From positions 1 through 23,939 of the forward strand of contig CAYZUC010000042.1 of NCBI GenBank assembly GCA_964481705.1: 23,939 nucleotides of DNA, in the 5' to 3' direction. The notes beneath the pieces are model-generated. The model did no database searches, was not told where the DNA came from, and was given only the letters and a program-made list of their open reading frames with translations. A program made the translations under genes and the position numbers. This document shows positions 16,101-23,599 of the stretch, in pieces; the first letter of the stretch is position 1; each line of letters opens with the position of its first letter. Origin of the DNA: CAYZUC01 sp964481705 (lineage in GTDB: Bacteria; Bacillota; Clostridia; Lachnospirales; Lachnospiraceae).

Positions 16101-16445
16101 ATGACAATAAAACGTGGAGATATCTATTATGCAGATCTCAGACCTGTGATAGGTTCCGAACAAGGTGGGATTCGCCCCGTGATAATTATTCAAAATGATA
16201 TTGGAAATCGTCACAGTCCTACAGTAATCTGTGCTGCTATTACATCAAAGATGAACAAAGCAAAGTTACCAACACATATAGAATTACCATCGGATCAATA
16301 TAAGATTGAAAAGGATTCCGTAATTCTCCTGGAACAACTGCGTACCATTGATAAACAACGTCTAAGAGAATTTGTTTGCCACCTTGACAGAGGTATAATG
16401 AAAAAGATAGACCACGCCATATACATAAGCCTGGAACTGTCTTGA
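16101..16445 (+). CDS. mazF: MazF/NdoA-type endoribonuclease toxin
   Basis: A sequence-specific mRNA interferase of the PemK/MazF fold, 114 residues, normal length. It closely resembles Bacillus subtilis NdoA (EndoA): RGDIYYADLRPVIGSEQGG, then RPVIIIQNDIGNRHSPT, and later LLEQLRTIDKQRL. Arg25 and Thr48, matching the NdoA active-site residues, are present, so it should be active; the B. subtilis enzyme cuts at UACAU. The start is ATG 16101 with AAAGGAAGG (16085-16093) just upstream. It sits 66 bases after alr, as in Bacillus, but the antitoxin gene found there (ndoAI) is missing on both sides. Translation may be limited by the inverted repeat at 16050-16100. The family assignment is very confident; how the cell survives its activity is not visible. 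Confidence 0.93.
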   Translation: MTIKRGDIYYADLRPVIGSEQGGIRPVIIIQNDIGNRHSPTVICAAITSKMNKAKLPTHIELPSDQYKIEKDSVILLEQLRTIDKQRLREFVCHLDRGIMKKIDHAIYISLELS

Positions 16446-16479
16446 CGTTTCATCGTCAAAATGTTATATTTGTACAAAT
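16442..16479 (+). promoter_or_regulatory. Promoter of the CBS-domain membrane protein with two small palindromes
   Basis: TTGACG (16442-16447), a 17-base spacer and TATATT (16465-16470) form a good sigma-A promoter that overlaps the mazF stop codon. TTGACG pairs with CGTCAA (16454-16459) around a six-base loop. The 12-bp palindrome ATTTGTACAAAT (16468-16479) begins within the -10 box. Either could be a repressor site; neither matches an operator I know with confidence. Confidence 0.6.
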
Positions 16480-16497
16480 TAACGATAGGAGATACAC

Positions 16498-17802
16498 ATG
16501 AGCTATTTGTGTCTGTTTCTTTTGGTATGTGTAGATATCATACTCTATGGATTTGGATCTGCAAGCCAAAATGTAAACAAAAGCGATTTAGATAAGAAAC
16601 TTGAGACTGGAGATAAGAGAGCGATTCGTCTTAATCGTATGATTGAGAATCCGGTTTCATTTATTAATACTCTACAGATTCTGGTCACTACACTGACATT
16701 GATTATTGGTTCTATTCATATTAGGTTACTTGCGGATAGGATTTATCTACTATTCGGACACCATGGTTCTTCTTTGATAGCTGTCTCTATCGTGTTTTCT
16801 ACTTTTGTGCTTCTTTATGTATTTTTGACATTCGGAATACTGGTTCCCAAAAAGATAGCAGCACGATATCCTGAAAAATGGGCTTATGCCTTAGTAAATC
16901 CAATCTATTATCTAACAAAACTTTTTATTCCATTGAATTTTTTTGTCAGTATCACATCCAACCTTGTCGTACGTCTTTTTGGTGTGGATCCAAATAACAA
17001 GCTGGAAGATGTAACCGAAGAAGAAATTATATCTATGGTAAATGAGGGACATGAGCAGGGCGTTCTGGAAGCAAGCGAAGCGGAAATGATTACGAATATC
17101 TTTGAATTTGGTGATAAAGAAGCAAAGGATATCATGACGCACCGTGAAAATGTTGTTGCCTTTGATGGCAATGATTTGCTTGATGATGTTATGAGGGAGA
17201 TGCTTGACGCTAAGAATTCCCGTTTCCCTGTTTATGAAGAAAATATAGATAATATCATAGGTATCATGCATTTTAAGGATGTTGTACGTTTTCATGCGTT
17301 TCAAAAGAATCGTACCAAACCGATTAAGGATATTGAAGGTTTGATTATGGAGGCAAGCTTCATACCAGAAACTAGAAATATCGATGATTTGTTTAAATCC
17401 ATGCAGTCAAAGAAGACGCATATGGTAATCGTAATAGATGAGTATGGACAAACTTCCGGTATCATTGCGATGGAAGATATTCTCGAAGAAATTGTCGGTA
17501 ATATTTTGGATGAATATGATGAGGATGAACAACATATTGACATTCAGGAAGACAATACATACGTTATGGATGGTCTCACAACCTTAGATGAAGTAGAAGA
17601 ACAGCTTGGTATTTCTTTTGAAGGAGAGGATTATGAGACCTTAAATGGATTTCTTACCGACCGCCTTGGGAGAATACCGGAAGAGAATGATTATTTCGAG
17701 ACAGAATATCATGGATATCGGTTTGAGGTACTTGAGGTAGAGAATCATGTAATTAAATCAGTTCGATGCGTAAGGATAGTTGAAGAATCCACAAAAGAAT
17801 GA
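16498..17802 (+). CDS. CNNM/CBS-domain membrane protein (hemolysin C/CorC family)
   Basis: A membrane transporter-like protein (434 aa) of the family often labelled hemolysin; members are linked to Mg2+ or other cation efflux. The N-terminal CNNM domain (about 1-175) has hydrophobic segments near 1-20, 55-75, 90-120 and 135-160. Two CBS domains (about 195-320) contain DIMTHRENV, RFPVYEENIDNIIGI and MVIVIDEYGQTSGIIAMEDILEEIVG, the latter highly characteristic. The C-terminal CorC_HlyC domain (about 345-425) has DGLTTLDEVEEQLG. The start is ATG 16498 with GATAGGAGA just before it. It has its own promoter overlapping the mazF stop. The ion it moves cannot be read from the sequence. Confidence 0.92.
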   Translation: MSYLCLFLLVCVDIILYGFGSASQNVNKSDLDKKLETGDKRAIRLNRMIENPVSFINTLQILVTTLTLIIGSIHIRLLADRIYLLFGHHGSSLIAVSIVFSTFVLLYVFLTFGILVPKKIAARYPEKWAYALVNPIYYLTKLFIPLNFFVSITSNLVVRLFGVDPNNKLEDVTEEEIISMVNEGHEQGVLEASEAEMITNIFEFGDKEAKDIMTHRENVVAFDGNDLLDDVMREMLDAKNSRFPVYEENIDNIIGIMHFKDVVRFHAFQKNRTKPIKDIEGLIMEASFIPETRNIDDLFKSMQSKKTHMVIVIDEYGQTSGIIAMEDILEEIVGNILDEYDEDEQHIDIQEDNTYVMDGLTTLDEVEEQLGISFEGEDYETLNGFLTDRLGRIPEENDYFETEYHGYRFEVLEVENHVIKSVRCVRIVEESTKE

Positions 17803-17840
17803 TAGAATAGCAAAGTACAAAAAAGAAAAGGAGTTTTATT

Positions 17841-18569
17841 ATGTCTGGACATTCAAAATTTGCAAATATTAAACACAAGAAAGAAAAAAATGATGCTTCC
17901 AAAGGAAAGGCATTTACCGTTATTGGAAGAGAAATAGCAGTAGCTGTAAAAGAAGGTGGTGCTGATCCTGCCAACAATTCTAAGCTTCGTGATGTAATTG
18001 CTAAGGCAAAAGCAAACAATATGCCAAACGATACCATTGACCGTGGTATAAAAAAAGCGGCCGGAGATATCGGAAGTGTTAATTATGAATATGTAACATA
18101 TGAAGGTTATGGTCCGAATGGTATTGCTATTATAGTAGATGCATTGACAGACAATAAAAACAGAACAGCAGCCAATGTTAGAAGTGCGTTTTCAAAGGGA
18201 AACGGAAGTTTAGGCAATATGGGATGTGTGTCCTTTATGTTTGACAAAAAGGGACAAATCATTATTGATAAAGAAGAATGCGAAATGGATGCAGATGAAT
18301 TAATGATGCTTGCACTTGACGCAGGGGCTGAGGATTTTTCGGAAGAAGACGATAGCTTTGAGATTCTTACAGATCCTGACGAACTATCGACCGTAAGAGA
18401 AAGTCTTGAATCGCAGAATATACCTATGATGTCTGCAGAAGTTACTATGATTCCTCAGAATTATGTAGAATTGACGGACGAAGCAGCAATCACATCATTA
18501 AACAGAACCTTGGATCTATTGGATGATGATGATGATGTACAGGCTGTGTACCATAACTGGGACGAATAG
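17841..18569 (+). CDS. yebC: YebC/PmpR family protein (TACO1-like)
   Basis: A conserved cytoplasmic protein of 242 residues, normal length. Family members have been described as transcription regulators and, more recently, as translation factors that help ribosomes through proline-rich stretches. The N-terminal signature MSGHSKFANIKHKK and the core NKNRTAANVRSAFSKGNGSLG are diagnostic. The C-terminal tail is acidic (LDDDDDVQAVYHNW). The start is ATG 17841 after AAAAGGAG. It lies 38 bases after the CBS-domain gene with no terminator between, so read-through is likely. Confidence 0.95.
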   Translation: MSGHSKFANIKHKKEKNDASKGKAFTVIGREIAVAVKEGGADPANNSKLRDVIAKAKANNMPNDTIDRGIKKAAGDIGSVNYEYVTYEGYGPNGIAIIVDALTDNKNRTAANVRSAFSKGNGSLGNMGCVSFMFDKKGQIIIDKEECEMDADELMMLALDAGAEDFSEEDDSFEILTDPDELSTVRESLESQNIPMMSAEVTMIPQNYVELTDEAAITSLNRTLDLLDDDDDVQAVYHNWDE

Positions 18570-18610
18570 AAAACTTGATATGCGCGTTAAAGCGCAAGAA
18601 TGGGGGATTC

Positions 18611-19075
18611 ATGTACGATCTGGAAAATGAATTTACAAAATTGCTCTTATTTCAAGAGCCATCCAAATTATTAAAGACCTTTACTAAGAAGAAATATAAT
18701 GACTCTTTCCATCAGTATTGTGAGACACATAAAGTGTTGTTGGATCAGCTTTCTGATCTATATAAGAAAGAGAATGCTTCCAATGAAAATATGGCACTTA
18801 TTGTAATTCCGGTTGTTCAAAAATCAAAAGAATTTGTAGATGGAACCGGTTTCATAAGTCGAAATCGATATCTGCTTGATTTAAACTGTATTCTTGCATG
18901 GTTCGTCATTCCTGCACTTCTGGAGCGTAAGGAAGAAAAAGCAAAAATACTCGCGGAACTATTAGTAGATGCGTGGAAAAAGACTTTTCCGGCAGTAGAG
19001 CTTGGCATAGCATCTTTTGAAGAAATCAGTGAGGGCTTTAAAAACACAAAAATATTTGGATTACCAATCCGATAA
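18611..19075 (+). CDS. Hypothetical protein, 154 residues
   Basis: I do not recognise this protein. It is predicted mostly helical and soluble, with a lysine-rich N-terminal third (SKLLKTFTKKKYND), a hydrophobic central stretch (LLDLNCILAWFVIPALLE at about 93-110) that is too interrupted to be a clear membrane segment, and a C-terminal ending FGLPIR. The start is ATG 18611 preceded by GGGGG (18602-18606); an in-frame TTG at 18575 is rejected because its extension overlaps a small GCGC hairpin and has no ribosome binding site. It lies between yebC and the metY-like gene, 22 bases before the latter, so it is probably co-transcribed with it. Confidence 0.75.
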   Translation: MYDLENEFTKLLLFQEPSKLLKTFTKKKYNDSFHQYCETHKVLLDQLSDLYKKENASNENMALIVIPVVQKSKEFVDGTGFISRNRYLLDLNCILAWFVIPALLERKEEKAKILAELLVDAWKKTFPAVELGIASFEEISEGFKNTKIFGLPIR

Positions 19076-19097
19076 ATCATAGAAAGAAGGTATTCAT

Positions 19098-20381
19098 TTG
19101 AGTAATTACTATCAGGAAACAAAATGTATTCAGTCCGGCTATAAACCTTCGAATGGAGAACCCCGTGTAATGCCGATTATTCAGAGCACTACATATAAAT
19201 ACGATTCTTCCGACCAAATGGGTAAGCTATTTGATTTGGAAGCAGAAGGGTATTTTTATACCAGACTACAGAATCCTACCAACGATATGGTAGCTAAGAA
19301 GATATGTGATTTGGAAGGTGGTTATGCGGCAATGCTTACATCTTCCGGACAAGCAGCCAATTTTTTTGCCATATTTAATATTTGTGAAGCAGGCGATCAT
19401 GTTATTTGTTCATCAGCTGTATATGGAGGTACCTTTAATCTGGTTTCTGTCACGATGAAAAAAATGGGTGTTTCCTGTACGATGATCGACCCTGATTGTA
19501 CAGTTGATGAGCTAAATGCTGCTTTTCAGCCTAATACGAAGTGTGTTTTTGGAGAATCCATAGCCAATCCGGCCCTTGTTGTACTTGATTTTGAGAAATT
19601 TGCAGAAGCGGCACACGATCATGGAGTTCCGTTTATTGTAGATAATACCTTTGCTACTCCGATTAACTGCAGACCCTTTGAATGGGGCGCGGATATTGTG
19701 ACCCATTCTACAACTAAGTATATGGACGGACATGCTACAAGCGTTGGTGGCTGCATTGTTGACAGCGGTAATTTTGACTGGGATAAATATGGGGATAAAT
19801 TTTATGGATTAACTACTCCTGACGAATCCTATCATGGAATCATTTATACAAAGAAGTTTGGTAAGGGTGCTTATATACAAAAGCTTACAGCACAGGTTAT
19901 GAGAGATTTGGGATCCATCCCTTCACCTCAGAATTCATTTTATCTAAATCTTGGATTGGAATCTCTTCACCTACGAGTTCCGCGTCATTGTGAAAATGCA
20001 TTTAAGGTAGCTACTTATTTACAGAATCACGAGAAAATCGCTTGGGTTCAATATCCGGGACTACCTGGAGATAAGTATTATGAGCGCGCCCAAAAATATA
20101 TGCCAAATGGTACCTGCGGAGTCATATCCTTTGGATTAAAAAGTGGAAGAGCGGGTTCCGTTGGATTTATGGATCATTTAAAATTAGCAGCGATTGTTAC
20201 ACATGTTGCAGACTGCAGAACCTGTGTCCTTCATCCGGCCAGTCATACGCATCGTCAGATGTCAGATGAGCAGCTGATTGAAGCAGGAGTTGCTCCTGAC
20301 TTGATTCGTTTCTCAGTAGGCATTGAGAATGTGGATGATATTATTGCTGATTTGGAACAAGCACTATCCACTGTGAAATAG
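19098..20381 (+). CDS. metY: O-acetylhomoserine sulfhydrylase (MetY-like, Cys/Met PLP enzyme)
   Basis: A PLP-dependent enzyme of the Cys/Met metabolism family (427 aa) that joins O-acetylhomoserine with sulfide or methanethiol to form homocysteine or methionine. The PLP lysine is Lys207 in HSTTKYMDGHA and the ring-nitrogen aspartate is Asp182 in VDNTFATP. TSSGQAAN at 81-88 is the phosphate-binding loop. The length and the RPFEWGADIVTHS segment fit MetY rather than the shorter MetB/MetC (about 380-400 aa). The start is TTG 19098, seven bases after AAGAAGG (19084-19090). No met regulatory element (S-box, T-box) is visible upstream, and no other sulfur gene is near. A methionine gamma-lyase activity cannot be excluded. 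Confidence 0.88.
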   Translation: MSNYYQETKCIQSGYKPSNGEPRVMPIIQSTTYKYDSSDQMGKLFDLEAEGYFYTRLQNPTNDMVAKKICDLEGGYAAMLTSSGQAANFFAIFNICEAGDHVICSSAVYGGTFNLVSVTMKKMGVSCTMIDPDCTVDELNAAFQPNTKCVFGESIANPALVVLDFEKFAEAAHDHGVPFIVDNTFATPINCRPFEWGADIVTHSTTKYMDGHATSVGGCIVDSGNFDWDKYGDKFYGLTTPDESYHGIIYTKKFGKGAYIQKLTAQVMRDLGSIPSPQNSFYLNLGLESLHLRVPRHCENAFKVATYLQNHEKIAWVQYPGLPGDKYYERAQKYMPNGTCGVISFGLKSGRAGSVGFMDHLKLAAIVTHVADCRTCVLHPASHTHRQMSDEQLIEAGVAPDLIRFSVGIENVDDIIADLEQALSTVK

Positions 20382-20413
20382 TTTGACATAAGATACAGGA
20401 TGGAGTATAGCTT

Positions 20414-21820
20414 ATGAGGGAGATTCATAAGAATTTTAAAGGAATTTTGCTTATTTCCTTTTGTTCGTTATTATCGTTAGGATGGATCCTGTTTCTGTCC
20501 ATTCAAAATTTTGTTCAAACATATCGATTAGAATACCTGGGGGCTGCCGCAGGTATTCTGGTTTCTGTTATTCTTTTGCTGTTTGCAATAAGATTAGCAT
20601 TTACAAAATTACTTCCGGGATTTTCAAGAGTCACATATCCTTTTCTTTCTCTTGCTTTTGAGATTTTCTTTATTATGATATTCGTACTTGCCGGAACAGA
20701 AATTCGGATTAATTACTACAACACCGCATTTCATCTGGGTATTGTTAATACGATACTGGTTCCAAACACCAGCTACTTAGGTGGTGCACAGGAGTATATT
20801 TTTGATTCCCTGTTCTCCATTTCTTCGTTATTATTTGGAAACGGAGTGTTGATTTATCCGTATTTGCTGCTTATAACAGAAGTATTCATGTCGGGTATGG
20901 TTTTTCTCTATACCAGAAGGATTGGCGGAAGAGCGGCAGGAGTACTTGCGCTTGGCATTATGATGTTATTCCCAACGCAATATTCTGCCATGACAAGCTA
21001 TCATAGTGATTTCTTGTTTCTAGGTATACTCTTTTTGAGTTTATGGGTTTTTGAAGCCTACATATCCTTTGATTATCGAAGAAGTAAATCTGTTTTATAT
21101 TGGATATTAACTCTTATTCTAGTGATTGTCATCGGTTTTTCGATTTTCTTAAATCCTAGAAGTCTTTTATTATTGCTTTCCATGATTTTGTTTATCGTTA
21201 TTTTCAGTAAACGATATATTGATGCTATTCTCCTAGTATTTGGAAGTATAGCTTTCTACCTGGGATTTGCTTTGCTGAAGGCTATCGATCTTACATACTC
21301 TTATGAAATGGTATTAAGGGAAGATTGCAAGCTTTTCCTGAATGGATGGATTACAGCTGATTGTATGAGTCACGCATTCTCGCTTCCCGCTTATCCTGAT
21401 GTGCTGCAATTGTCTTATATCATATTGCTTTGCCTGGGATGGATATCCGTGATTTACTTTTTACGCAAGAAGAGAATTGATTTTCTTGTTATGGAAATCT
21501 TCTTTTCCTTAATATTACTTCTATTTTCATTACAATATCCATCCGAGTCACATATATCTTATATGATTGCATATACCTCCGTGCTTTTTGCATCCCTGGT
21601 AAATGACTTTTTCTGTACAAAGAAAATTGCCCAGGTTAAGCAAGAGGAGTGTACCGCAACAGATATTGTGAAAGAGGATACCGTACAAGAGGTTACCGCG
21701 CAAGAGATTACAGTGAAACCGGCTTTTATTGAGAATCCCTTACCGGAGCCCAAACGTCATGTTCCTAAAAGTCTTGATTTTGATATTGAAGTGGATGATG
21801 ATGATGATTTTGATATTTAG
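20414..21820 (+). CDS. Polytopic membrane protein with acidic C-terminal tail
   Basis: A 468-residue integral membrane protein with about ten hydrophobic segments (near 12-30, 42-62, 75-97, 130-155, 170-190, 195-215, 230-248, 250-265, 270-290, 335-350 and 355-385). The overall plan resembles GT-C-type membrane glycosyltransferases, but I cannot find an unambiguous catalytic Asp/Glu motif in the first loop, so this is weak. The cytoplasmic-looking tail (about 400-468) is Thr/Glu/Pro-rich and ends LDFDIEVDDDDDFDI. Start: ATG 20414 after GGATGGAG (20399-20406). It is followed by a terminator. Function unknown; a role in envelope glycan or lipid assembly is only a guess from neighbours such as uppP. 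Confidence 0.8.
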   Translation: MREIHKNFKGILLISFCSLLSLGWILFLSIQNFVQTYRLEYLGAAAGILVSVILLLFAIRLAFTKLLPGFSRVTYPFLSLAFEIFFIMIFVLAGTEIRINYYNTAFHLGIVNTILVPNTSYLGGAQEYIFDSLFSISSLLFGNGVLIYPYLLLITEVFMSGMVFLYTRRIGGRAAGVLALGIMMLFPTQYSAMTSYHSDFLFLGILFLSLWVFEAYISFDYRRSKSVLYWILTLILVIVIGFSIFLNPRSLLLLLSMILFIVIFSKRYIDAILLVFGSIAFYLGFALLKAIDLTYSYEMVLREDCKLFLNGWITADCMSHAFSLPAYPDVLQLSYIILLCLGWISVIYFLRKKRIDFLVMEIFFSLILLLFSLQYPSESHISYMIAYTSVLFASLVNDFFCTKKIAQVKQEECTATDIVKEDTVQEVTAQEITVKPAFIENPLPEPKRHVPKSLDFDIEVDDDDDFDI

Positions 21821-21851
21821 GAATAGAATTGTTTCATTTACGCAAAATAAG

Positions 21852-21877
21852 AGAAACCGCATTGACGGTTTCTTTTT
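21852..21877 (+). terminator. Rho-independent terminator after the membrane protein gene
   Basis: AGAAACCG (21852-21859) and CGGTTTCT (21866-21873) form a perfect 8-bp stem with a 6-nt loop, followed by TTTT. It ends the preceding transcript 31 bases after its stop codon and lies just upstream of the tepA ribosome binding site, so tepA needs its own promoter or read-through. Confidence 0.85.
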
Positions 21878-21911
21878 AATTCGAAAAAGCGTTTCGGAAT
21901 GGAGAACAATT

Positions 21912-22618
21912 ATGAAAGAAGAGCAGGAAAAGCTGATTAAAGAAACAGGGCAGACCACCTTAAAAGGAGATGGCAGCGCGATACATCTTTTGTCAATCAT
22001 TGGTGAGATAGAGGGACATGATGTATTACCAAACACTACAAAATCCACAAAGTATGAACATGTTTTACCGGAGCTTGCAGTTATTGAAGACAATCCGGCA
22101 ATTAAAGGACTTCTTGTCATTATCAATACGGTGGGAGGTGATGTAGAGGCAGGTCTTGCGATTGCGGAGCTTATTGCAGGAATGTCAAAANNNNNNNNNN
22201 AGGTCTTGCAATTGCAGAAATGATCGCCTCAATAGGAAAACCGACCGTATCCTTAGTGTTGGGGGGCAGTCATTCGATTGGAGTACCTATTGCAGTAAGT
22301 ACCGATTACTCCTATATTGTTCCGACCGGTACTATGGTAATTCACCCGGTACGGATGAATGGAGTGATTATCGGAGTAAGACAATCCTTCGATTATTTTA
22401 GACAAATTCAAGACAGAATTGTAAGCTTTATCGAAAATCATTGTTCTATAAAAAAAGAACGTTTGGAGGAACTGATGATGGAAACTGGTTTCTTGACGAA
22501 GGATGTTGGAAGTGTTTTGGTAGGAGAAGATATTGTAAGAGAGGGTATTATTAACGAGGTAGGTGGTATCCATGATGCAATTACCCACTTGCGTTCCATG
22601 ATCGTAGATGAGGGGTGA
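21912..22618 (+). CDS. tepA: TepA-like ClpP-fold serine peptidase, interrupted by an assembly gap
   Basis: A ClpP-family protein like Bacillus subtilis TepA, a cytoplasmic peptidase near the ftsK/spoIIIE locus. The first 93 codons read in frame from ATG 21912 (GGAG at 21901-21904), through INTVGGDVEAGLAIAE. Ten Ns follow (22191-22200). The rest resumes in a different frame (GGT at 22202) and contains SLVLGGSHSIGVP, with the serine-loop residues, and TMVIHPVR, with the catalytic-type histidine. Residues GLAIAE occur on both sides of the gap, so the flanks are overlapping copies and not consecutive sequence. Removing one copy gives a continuous protein of normal length. The break is therefore probably an assembly artefact and not a pseudogene. 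Confidence 0.85.
22191..22200. other. Assembly gap (10 Ns) with homologous flanks
   Basis: Ten Ns interrupt tepA. The 40 bases before the gap (22151-22190) and the 40 after it (22201-22240) align without gaps at 28 of 40 positions and encode GLAIAELIAGMSK and GLAIAEMIASIGK. The two contig ends therefore represent the same region of the gene, but with too many differences for sequencing error alone. The Ns do not measure a real distance. Confidence 0.9.
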
Positions 22619-22628
22619 CAATCACCCC
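22612..22628 (+). terminator. Small GC-rich hairpin at the end of tepA
   Basis: GGGGTGA (22612-22618) pairs with TCACCCC (22622-22628) around a 3-nt loop, and the stem contains the tepA stop codon. It is followed by CATTTATG, which is a poor T-tract. It is therefore either a weak terminator or a mere stabilising 3' hairpin before uppP. Confidence 0.45.
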
Positions 22629-22688
22629 CATTTATGCTATACTGTCAATGGTTTTGTGTTGTTTTTTGCACGATTATGGAGGAGTATC

Positions 22689-23570
22689 ATGACAGTATTA
22701 CAAGCATTATTGCTAGGCTTGATTCAAGGCATTACAGAGTTTCTTCCCATAAGCAGTTCCGGACATCTTTCCATAATTCAACAGCTATTCAATATGGATA
22801 CCGGCAACAGCATTCCATTTCATGTGATTTTACATATAGGAACCTTAATTTCAATCTGTATTGCTTTTCATAAGGATATTTTGCGTATGATTCTGGAAGG
22901 GATTGGTATTCTTCTTAATTGCATGCAGAATATTGGTATTTTTTTTGTAAATACCTTTGGTAAAAATGGTAAGAGGGCATATATCAGGATATTAAGATCA
23001 GCCTATCGTAGATTTGTTTTGTTGATTCTTGTATCTACCATTCCAACTGGAATCCTTGGATATTTGGCTCAGGATTTAGTAGAAGCGGCTGGAGCTACCT
23101 TGATAGTACCAGGTATATGTTTCCTGGTGACCTCTATTTTATTGTTTCTTGCGGATCGTTGTAAGGATGGAAAAGTATCTCCCAAAAATGCCAGCTTTAT
23201 AAGTGCTTTTTCAATTGGAATGGCGCAAGGGATTGCAACTTTACCAGGACTTTCGCGTTCAGGTGTTACTATAACAGCATGTCTGCTTTACCATTATGAC
23301 CGTAAATTTGCAGTAAAATATTCTTTTCTTATGTCGATTCCAGCAGTTTTAGGTGCTGCAATTCTTGAAGTACGACATATCGGTAATAGTACCATTACCC
23401 CTACAGAATGGATTCCTGCTATTGTTGGTATGGTGATAGCATCTGTAGTAGGATATGTTTCTATAAAGTTAACTATGATGTTTGTGAAAGAGAAAAAGTT
23501 ATTGGGATTCTCCATTTATTGTTTTGTGATTGGAGTAGTTTCCGTAGCAGGACAATTCTTCTTAAAATAA
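22689..23570 (+). CDS. uppP: Undecaprenyl-diphosphate phosphatase (BacA/UppP)
   Basis: An integral membrane enzyme that dephosphorylates undecaprenyl diphosphate so the lipid carrier can be reused for peptidoglycan synthesis; overproduction gives bacitracin tolerance. The 293-residue protein has about eight membrane segments. The two family motifs are intact: GITEFLPISSSGH (14-26) with Glu17, and PGLSRSGVT (186-194) with the catalytic serine and arginine. A loop at about 70-105 is somewhat longer than in E. coli. The start is ATG 22689 after GGAGGAG (22678-22684). It lies between tepA and ftsK, which adjoin more closely in Bacillus subtilis. Confidence 0.95.
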   Translation: MTVLQALLLGLIQGITEFLPISSSGHLSIIQQLFNMDTGNSIPFHVILHIGTLISICIAFHKDILRMILEGIGILLNCMQNIGIFFVNTFGKNGKRAYIRILRSAYRRFVLLILVSTIPTGILGYLAQDLVEAAGATLIVPGICFLVTSILLFLADRCKDGKVSPKNASFISAFSIGMAQGIATLPGLSRSGVTITACLLYHYDRKFAVKYSFLMSIPAVLGAAILEVRHIGNSTITPTEWIPAIVGMVIASVVGYVSIKLTMMFVKEKKLLGFSIYCFVIGVVSVAGQFFLK

Positions 23571-23599
23571 CAGAATAATATAGGTAGGTATAAAGATTT

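Noticed and set aside
15918..16214. Minus-strand frame across the alr-mazF junction as a possible antitoxin
   Set aside because: It overlaps both genes in antisense, has no ribosome binding site and does not resemble any antitoxin family.
20383..20411. TTGACA at 20383-20388 and TATAGC at 20406-20411 as a promoter
   Set aside because: Spacing is 17, but transcription would begin after the ATG at 20414 and the -10 overlaps the ribosome binding site, so it would not yield the full protein.
21912..22618. tepA as a genuine frameshifted pseudogene
   Set aside because: The frame change coincides with the N gap and duplicated flanks; joining the overlapping ends restores a normal TepA sequence.
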